From a virus: a stretch of DNA of 39,368 bases. Made by a program: the position numbers and the translations under genes. Under the pieces are notes generated by a model. It did no database searches. It saw only the letters and a program-made list of their open reading frames with translations, and was not told where the DNA came from. Below are positions 35,232 to 39,368 of the stretch, piece by piece. The stretch spans positions 1 through 39,368 of IMG/VR virus record IMGVR_UViG_3300015261_000009. The stretch is one strand, 5' to 3'. Numbering within the stretch: position 1 is the first letter of the stretch; each line of letters begins with the position of its first letter.

Positions 35232-36529
35232 CGGCCTATTACAACGAGTTCGATCCGAAAGCTGCGGCTGTCGTGCGTGAGCTCATCAAGGCTGGGCACA
35301 TCGCGCCTGGTGTCGTGGACGAAAGGAGCATTGAGGATGTCGTACCAGCTGAACTTGTGGGATACACCCAGTGTCACTTCTTCGCCGGATTCGGCGTCTG
35401 GAGCTATGCACTACGTCGAGCCGGATGGCCTGACAACCGCCCTATCTGGACGGCCTCATGCCCTTGCCAGCCTTTCAGCGCGGCAGGCAAAGCAGCTGGG
35501 TTTGCTGACGAGCGGCACCTCTGGCCCTCCCTCTACCACCTCATCGATCAGCTCCGACCTGCAGAGATCACTGGAGAGCAGGTTGCGAGCAAAGACGCGG
35601 ATCCTTGGATCGACCTTGTACAAGCTGACTTGGAAGCCTTGGGTTACGCCTTCGGGGGTGTCCCGTTTCCGTCTGCGGGCGTCGGCGCCCCGCACATCCG
35701 CGACAGGATCTACTGGCACGGCCTCAGTCGAACTCGGCGCGTGGCCCACGACAAGGGCCTCAGACGGCGAAAAGAATATGCGCACGCTCGAAGGAGCGAT
35801 GTCGGAGATCGAACGCAAGGGATCCCCGCAGGACCTATGCATGGCGGCGGTGCTGGCGGGGCCGGCCCGACTAACGGCTTCTGGGCATCTGCTGATTGGC
35901 TCGGATGCCTCGATGAAAAGTGGCGGCCAGTTGAGCCCCGCCCACAGCCGTTGGTTGATGGGTCTTCCCGCAGCCTGGGACGAGTGTGCGATTCGCGCCT
36001 TGAAGAAATCGAAGGGGAAGTAAATGCGTGGTCAATGGAAAGCCAAGTCAAGCGAGCCGAGGCAATGCGAAACCTGCTCGTGCACCTTGGAGCGCAGACG
36101 CAACGATGCTGGGCGGCTGGAAGGCTTCCGGGACTTCATGAGGCGCCGTTTTTGCTCGCTTTCATGCGCCAACTCCAGGAGCAAGGGTGGCGAGTCGCGG
36201 AAGGCGTTGCACTACCACGCGAGGAAGCAGCGGACCGAGACCTGCGAGTGCTGTGGAGCGTCGAAGAGATTGCAGGCGCATCATGTGAACGAGGACTGGA
36301 AGGACAACCGACCGGAGAACCTTCAGACGCTGTGCGTTTTCTGTCATGCCTTCTGGCACGCCATGCATCGGAGGCTTGGGCTGACGCCTACGCTGCGCAT
36401 GCCGAAATTGGTTTCCCCCTCGCCACTGGAGCTCAAGCCCGAGTCGCAAGGCTCCGAGGGTTTGGCAATGCAATCAATGCAGAAGCCGCCAAAGCGTTCA
36501 TCGAAGCAGTGATGGAGGCAACCCCATGA
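35228..36529 (+). CDS. Cytosine-C5 DNA methyltransferase-like protein with large internal insertion
   Basis: The 433-residue frame has C5-methyltransferase motifs: motif I CHFFAGFGVWSYALRRAGW, motif IV SCPCQPFSAAGK with nucleophile Cys80, motif VI-like GEQVASKD, motif VIII VGAPHIRDRIYW, and at the very end motif X RLRGFGNAINAEAAKAFIEA. It would methylate cytosine to protect phage DNA. Related proteins are nearer 250-330 residues by recollection. Residues about 245-394 have no methyltransferase likeness and coincide with an HNH nuclease gene in another frame. Residues 60-240 overlap a second gene, also in that frame. Whether the full frame makes an active enzyme is uncertain. Confidence 0.72.
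   Translation: MTAYYNEFDPKAAAVVRELIKAGHIAPGVVDERSIEDVVPAELVGYTQCHFFAGFGVWSYALRRAGWPDNRPIWTASCPCQPFSAAGKAAGFADERHLWPSLYHLIDQLRPAEITGEQVASKDADPWIDLVQADLEALGYAFGGVPFPSAGVGAPHIRDRIYWHGLSRTRRVAHDKGLRRRKEYAHARRSDVGDRTQGIPAGPMHGGGAGGAGPTNGFWASADWLGCLDEKWRPVEPRPQPLVDGSSRSLGRVCDSRLEEIEGEVNAWSMESQVKRAEAMRNLLVHLGAQTQRCWAAGRLPGLHEAPFLLAFMRQLQEQGWRVAEGVALPREEAADRDLRVLWSVEEIAGASCERGLEGQPTGEPSDAVRFLSCLLARHASEAWADAYAAHAEIGFPLATGAQARVARLRGFGNAINAEAAKAFIEAVMEATP
35337..36023 (+). CDS. Overprinted phage protein in the second frame of the methyltransferase
   Basis: The 228-residue product starts at ATG 35337 (MSYQLNLWDTPSVTSSPDSA) with a strong AAGGAG site 9 nt upstream. It carries motifs I recognise as recurrent in phage proteins: SLESRLRAKTRILGSTLYKL then TWKPWVTPSGVSRFRLRAS, and QLSPAHSRWLMGLPAAWDEC. 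The motif GSTLYKLTWK is the +1 reading of the methyltransferase motif VI region, so the two share DNA over more than 600 bp. It ends TAA immediately before the HNH start. Function is unknown. Confidence 0.6.
   Translation: MSYQLNLWDTPSVTSSPDSASGAMHYVEPDGLTTALSGRPHALASLSARQAKQLGLLTSGTSGPPSTTSSISSDLQRSLESRLRAKTRILGSTLYKLTWKPWVTPSGVSRFRLRASAPRTSATGSTGTASVELGAWPTTRASDGEKNMRTLEGAMSEIERKGSPQDLCMAAVLAGPARLTASGHLLIGSDASMKSGGQLSPAHSRWLMGLPAAWDECAIRALKKSKGK
36024..36512 (+). CDS. HNH endonuclease embedded in the methyltransferase gene
   Basis: The 162-residue protein has two zinc-binding parts: CETCSCTL with FCSLSCANSRS near the N-terminus, and CECCGASKRLQAHHVNEDWK, DNRPENLQTLCVFCHAFWH, a full HNH core (His-His, Asn, His) with CxxC pairs. 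It probably nicks or cuts DNA, as in free-standing homing nucleases. Start ATG follows directly after the previous TAA. Its last 35 residues (ending MQKPPKRSSKQ) overlap methyltransferase motif X. No group I intron core can be seen around it; flanks are too short. Confidence 0.82.
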   Translation: MRGQWKAKSSEPRQCETCSCTLERRRNDAGRLEGFRDFMRRRFCSLSCANSRSKGGESRKALHYHARKQRTETCECCGASKRLQAHHVNEDWKDNRPENLQTLCVFCHAFWHAMHRRLGLTPTLRMPKLVSPSPLELKPESQGSEGLAMQSMQKPPKRSSKQ

Positions 36530-37032
36530 CCACCGCCCCGAAGCTGCCCGAGGGCTTGGAGACTATTCGTGCCTTGTGCGCGGGCCGTGTCGAATGGCGA
36601 GTTGCCCGCGACGGCGGCGCGTGCTGCATGAGCTTCAATCGCGACGATTCTTGCAACCCCGAGCAAGAAGCAAACGAGTGGTTGGCTCGGCACCTTTGCG
36701 ATTACCCAGAGCGGTTCATGGGATACAAGGTGCAGCGCGTCGTCGTGCAGTCGCAGCTTCAGGAGGAAGCGCTCGCCTTGATCGTCCGCCTCTCCGACGC
36801 TCAAGCCGCTCTCCAGGCGCTAGCGGCAGAGAAGGAGGCGGAGATTGCAGCGCTGAAGCTGCAGATCGAAACGGGGCCGCTGTACAGCACGCGGCTGAAG
36901 GCGAAGCGGTACGAGCTACTGCGCCGCGGCCAGCAATGGAGCGTGATCAACGGAATCGGCGACACGCTGCGGGCTGACGAGCTCGACGCCGCAATTGATT
37001 CAGCCCTACTGGCAGAGAAGGAGACAAAGTGA
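36526..37032 (+). CDS. Hypothetical protein with coiled coil
   Basis: The 168-residue product (MTTAPKLPEGLETIRALCAG) overlaps the methyltransferase stop as ATGA. It has a Cys-containing N-terminal region (DGGACCMSFNRDDSCN), a coiled coil (AALQALAAEKEAEIAALKLQ) and a C-terminal RYELLRRGQQWSVINGIGDT. Family is unknown; such proteins are often seen in early operons. Confidence 0.6.
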   Translation: MTTAPKLPEGLETIRALCAGRVEWRVARDGGACCMSFNRDDSCNPEQEANEWLARHLCDYPERFMGYKVQRVVVQSQLQEEALALIVRLSDAQAALQALAAEKEAEIAALKLQIETGPLYSTRLKAKRYELLRRGQQWSVINGIGDTLRADELDAAIDSALLAEKETK

Positions 37033-37370
37033 TCCAGACCGACGACAGCCACATCAAGTGGGAAGGCCGCCAATATTTCGAGGCCCGTGAATTGGGGTTC
37101 AGCTTGGATGGCGGCTGCATCGTCTCCCTGTTCACGACCGAACCAGCCGAGCATCGCGGAGGCTACTTCACGGCCATTCCAATCAGTCCGCCCGCCTATC
37201 GTGAGAAGCATCCGACAAAAGCCGCTGTCTATGACAACGGGAACGAATTGGTTGTCTATTGCGACTGGGGGCGCAGTCACAGGATCGGAGCCTCCCGCAA
37301 GGTCATCGAGCGGCTGCTGGTCGATGCCGCCGACAACAAGATCCCGCAACTTCAAGGGCCGCGCTCATGA
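37029..37370 (+). CDS. Hypothetical 113-residue early protein
   Basis: The product starts at GTG 37029 (MIQTDDSHIKWEGRQYFEAR), overlapping the previous stop. It is a beta-rich domain (LSLDGGCIVSLFTTEP-type strands, AVYDNGNELVVYCDWGRSHR). No family is recognised. Confidence 0.6.
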   Translation: MIQTDDSHIKWEGRQYFEARELGFSLDGGCIVSLFTTEPAEHRGGYFTAIPISPPAYREKHPTKAAVYDNGNELVVYCDWGRSHRIGASRKVIERLLVDAADNKIPQLQGPRS

Positions 37371-37768
37371 ACAAACTGCCCCCTGATCTTGAGGCGCTTA
37401 TGCCGGAGCCCGTGAAGCTCGTCACGGCTTGCGAGGATTGTTGTGGGACCGGCCACACCGGCGAATCTCAGTATATGGGCGAGTTCCAGCCACCCGAGTA
37501 TGAACGCTGCGGCTCGTGCGACGGATCGGGGAAATGGATCGTCGATCACCACTCCCCCACCCAGATGCGCGAGGCCATCCTTGCTGCGACGGAGAGAGCG
37601 GCGAAGGTGTGCGACGAAATGGCGGACCGGCTTTCCATGCAATGGCGCCAGGAGCACAAGACCAGCGCGCACCTCGAAGGTCAGTCCGATGGCGCATTCG
37701 ACTGTGCCACCGCTATCAGGGGTGCTGCCGCCTCTACCGGGCGGGGAGAGGGGGGAGAGGGAGTATGA
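37367..37768 (+). CDS. Small protein with DnaJ-like zinc motifs
   Basis: The 133-residue product (MNKLPPDLEALMPEPVKLVT) contains CEDCCGTGHTG and CGSCDGSGKW, two CxxCxGxG repeats like the DnaJ cysteine-rich domain, likely binding one zinc ion. The rest is helical (REAILAATERAAKVCDEMAD). No J domain is present, so it is not a full co-chaperone. It overlaps the excisionase start. Confidence 0.7.
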   Translation: MNKLPPDLEALMPEPVKLVTACEDCCGTGHTGESQYMGEFQPPEYERCGSCDGSGKWIVDHHSPTQMREAILAATERAAKVCDEMADRLSMQWRQEHKTSAHLEGQSDGAFDCATAIRGAAASTGRGEGGEGV

Positions 37769-37980
37769 GCGCGAACGAAGCAAACTATCGCTGGGTGAAG
37801 CTGCGCAAGCACTGCGCCGACACGGGGGACACCCCGGATGCCGTGCACGCCAGGCGCCGGAAACGGGTCTGGACGGACGGAGTACAGTGCCGCCTCGGGC
37901 CGGACGGCAATCTCTACATCAACCCCGAGGAGTACAACAAATGGGTGGAAAACCAGCCATCGACTGCCCGCGCGGCGTGA
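37765..37980 (+). CDS. xis: Excisionase (recombination directionality factor)
   Basis: The 71-residue product (MSANEANYRWVKLRKHCADT) matches excisionase-like small winged-helix proteins: YRWVKLRKHCADTGDTPDAV, HARRRKRVWTDGVQCRL, then NLYINPEEYNKWVEN. It bends DNA at attP and steers integrase towards excision. Start ATG 37765 (GGAGAGGGAG) overlaps the previous stop as ATGA. It overlaps the integrase start by 40 nt, a standard xis-int pair. Confidence 0.88.
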   Translation: MSANEANYRWVKLRKHCADTGDTPDAVHARRRKRVWTDGVQCRLGPDGNLYINPEEYNKWVENQPSTARAA

Positions 37981-39119
37981 GCGTCCGCGAGTTCAAGCAC
38001 GAAGAGCGGATCCAGATCGCATTCAGCTACCGGAACACCGAGTGTCGGGAGCTGCTGCCGCCTCAGAAGGTCACCAAAAGCGCGCTCCAGTATGCCTCGG
38101 GCCTGCGGCTGGAAATCCAGCGGAAGATCAAGGACGGCGTTTTTGTGTACGTCGAGTACTTCCCGGAGAGTGCCAGGGCCAAGCAGTTCGGCAACTCCCG
38201 GCATGTGCTCATCGGGAAACTTCTCGAGAAGCAGCTGGAAACCTATGAGCGCCAGGTGGAGAGCAACAGCCTGTCGCCCAGCACCATGGACGGCTACCGC
38301 AAGGCCATCAACAGCGAGCGCATGCAGTTCTGGGCCAAGAAGACTTTGGCCGAGGCCACGCCGAGCGCCCTGCGCGCCTGGATCGGCGACATGAAGGTGA
38401 CGGCCAAGTTCGCCCGGAACCTCCTGACGCCCCTGCGCAGCGTTTTCGAGGACGCGCTGAACGATGACCTGATCGCGTTCGACCCATTCGAGCGGATCGC
38501 CCTGACCAAGCTGCTCAAGCAGACGGCCACGGCCAGCGAATACGCGGTGGACCCGTTCACCGCCGACGAGCGCGCGACAATCATAGGCGCGGCCCGGGCG
38601 GACGAATGGCCGATGATCCAGTTCTGGTTCAATGCCGGCCTGCGGCCCGGCGAGATGATCGCCCTGAAGTGGCCCAAGGTGAACCACAAGGCCGCCGTGG
38701 TGCGCATCGATCTGAATCAGGTGTCCGGCGTCGAGAAGGGGCCGAAGACCGCGGCCGGGATCCGGGATGTGGACCTGAATGCAGATGCAACGGCCGCCCT
38801 GAAGGCGCAGGAGGCCGTCAGCCGGGCCAAGGGCGAGCATGTGTGGCTCAATCCTGCCAGCGGCGAACCATGGACCACGGACGCCCAGATCCGCAAAACC
38901 CTGTGGGTGCCCCTGCTCAAGCGGTCAGGCGTGCGCTACCGGAACCCCTATCAGGCCCGGCACACCTACGCCAGCGCCGCCTTGACCGATGGCGCAAACC
39001 CGTGGTATCTGGCTGAGCAGCTTGGGCACGAGGACGCCACGATGGTCTTCACGATCTACGGCAAGTTCATCGGCGAGGACTACAAGAAGCCCAAGGCCAA
39101 GCTCAAGGCGGTAGGCTGA
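37941..39119 (+). CDS. int: Tyrosine integrase
   Basis: The 392-residue product starts at ATG 37941 (MGGKPAIDCPRGVSVREFKH). It has an N-terminal arm-binding domain of the Min27/DUF3596 type (IQIAFSYRNTECRELL to GVFVYVEYFPES), a core-binding domain (YERQVESNSLSPSTMDGYRK), and the catalytic domain: Arg in AGLRPGEMIAL, box II NPYQARHTYASAALTDG with Tyr where the usual His stands, and Tyr in HEDATMVFTIYGKFI. It catalyses site-specific recombination between attP and an ssrA-like attB. attP lies directly downstream. The frame upstream of 37941 is not used. Confidence 0.93.
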   Translation: MGGKPAIDCPRGVSVREFKHEERIQIAFSYRNTECRELLPPQKVTKSALQYASGLRLEIQRKIKDGVFVYVEYFPESARAKQFGNSRHVLIGKLLEKQLETYERQVESNSLSPSTMDGYRKAINSERMQFWAKKTLAEATPSALRAWIGDMKVTAKFARNLLTPLRSVFEDALNDDLIAFDPFERIALTKLLKQTATASEYAVDPFTADERATIIGAARADEWPMIQFWFNAGLRPGEMIALKWPKVNHKAAVVRIDLNQVSGVEKGPKTAAGIRDVDLNADATAALKAQEAVSRAKGEHVWLNPASGEPWTTDAQIRKTLWVPLLKRSGVRYRNPYQARHTYASAALTDGANPWYLAEQLGHEDATMVFTIYGKFIGEDYKKPKAKLKAVG

Positions 39120-39124
39120 TGGCC

Positions 39125-39166
39125 GCGTGCGAATTTCCCCCGTCCTGCGTGCGAATTACGTGCGAA
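39125..39166 (+). promoter_or_regulatory. Integrase arm-type sites, left group of attP
   Basis: Three copies of (A/G)CGTGCGAA lie at 39125-39133, 39147-39155 and 39158-39166, all in the same direction, with the last two 11 bp apart (one helical turn). Confidence 0.75.
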
Positions 39167-39247
39167 CCGAACGCCATGGCTAGACGGTTTCAGGCGGTTT
39201 CAACCGGCCCGCCACCTCGTGTTTTCATTGGCGTTGGTTGTCTTAGA

Positions 39248-39273
39248 TGGTGGAGCTGGGGGGATTTGAACCC
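39248..39273 (-). other. attP: attP core, ssrA (tmRNA) 3'-end-like
   Basis: On the minus strand this reads as the 3' end of a tmRNA-type acceptor and T loop: GGGTTCAAATCCCCCC followed by AGCTCCACCA. The tmRNA 3' end AGCTCCACCA is widely conserved. Flanks do not continue a T stem or tmRNA body, so this is the phage copy of the core rather than the host gene. Confidence 0.78.
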
Positions 39274-39309
39274 GAGCGCCACCCAGTGCTGGCGCGGCAT
39301 CCGGCCGCT

Positions 39310-39329
39310 ACGTGCGAAATACGTGCGAA
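39310..39329 (+). promoter_or_regulatory. Integrase arm-type sites, right group of attP
   Basis: Two more copies of ACGTGCGAA lie at 39310-39318 and 39321-39329, again 11 bp apart, on the other side of the core. Together with the left group they frame the core as a P arm and a P' arm. The remaining sequence to 39368 shows no feature I can support. Confidence 0.75.
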
Positions 39330-39368
39330 TTTGCCTGAGGCCCACCCTCCCCCTGGCGCGGGCTGCGC

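Noticed and set aside
36024-36512. Group I intron carrying the HNH gene
   Set aside because: The flanks between methyltransferase-like sequence and the HNH frame are too short for a group I core, and the methyltransferase frame stays open through the element.
39248-39368. Host tRNA or tmRNA gene at the right end
   Set aside because: Only the 3'-terminal 26 bases fit; the T stem is not completed and no tmRNA body follows, while phage arm repeats lie beyond. It is better explained as the attP core.

Overview
The window looks like an essentially complete genome of a temperate, short-tailed (podovirus-type) phage with P22/lambda-style organisation. The host is probably a high-GC betaproteobacterium (Burkholderiales, perhaps Comamonadaceae). 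This host guess rests on codon style, GC content and the ssrA-like attachment core, not on a database search. The structural set points to P22-like virion architecture: P22-type portal, scaffold and coat, gp4-like and gp10-like tail accessory proteins, ejection proteins, and a beta-helix tailspike. The early region is lambdoid: cro/cI switch, CII-like activator, replication initiator plus loader, NinB and NinG, then a late switch.

Layout. Positions 1-480 carry two plus-strand genes (the first cut by the window edge) lying between attP and the lysis cassette, a usual place for accessory genes. Positions 494-20830 are the late operon on the minus strand. Read in transcription order it runs TerS, TerL, portal, scaffold, coat, decoration-like protein, a GroES-like co-chaperonin, a small protein, gp4-like protein, tailspike, gp10-like protein, a small protein, an Asp/Asn beta-hydroxylase-like protein, a GNAT acetyltransferase, three ejection-type proteins (one with a muramidase domain), a glycine-rich tail fibre, then two holin candidates, lysozyme, a zinc-knuckle microprotein and Rz/Rz1. 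Positions 20831-21189 are a control region with a candidate late promoter, a terminator, a tRNA-Trp-like gene and a second terminator. Positions 21190-28015 are the early minus-strand operon. Positions 28016-29291 are the immunity region. Positions 29322-39119 are the early plus-strand operon, which carries a pentapeptide-repeat protein, many small proteins, an ERF recombinase with a Gp157-like partner, an overprinted cytosine methyltransferase locus with an embedded HNH nuclease, excisionase and integrase. Positions 39125-39329 are attP.

How it works together. An almost identical promoter/operator block of about 42 bp occurs twice, once reading into cro and once reading into the plus-strand early operon, like lambda PR/OR and PL/OL with the repressor gene between them. 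The presumed minus-strand replication initiator gene contains a 14-bp iteron array, a candidate origin. Late genes are punctuated by strong intrinsic-terminator hairpins, so full late transcription probably needs antitermination. The attP core matches a tmRNA 3' end and is flanked on both sides by repeated integrase arm-type sites. This indicates non-integrated phage DNA rather than a prophage bounded by host sequence.

The points most worth following are: the dual-frame methyltransferase/HNH locus; the pair of protein-modifying enzymes inside the virion operon; the duplicated early promoter with apparently leaderless cI and cro; the initiator-embedded iterons; and a tRNA-Trp with three U:U mismatches.
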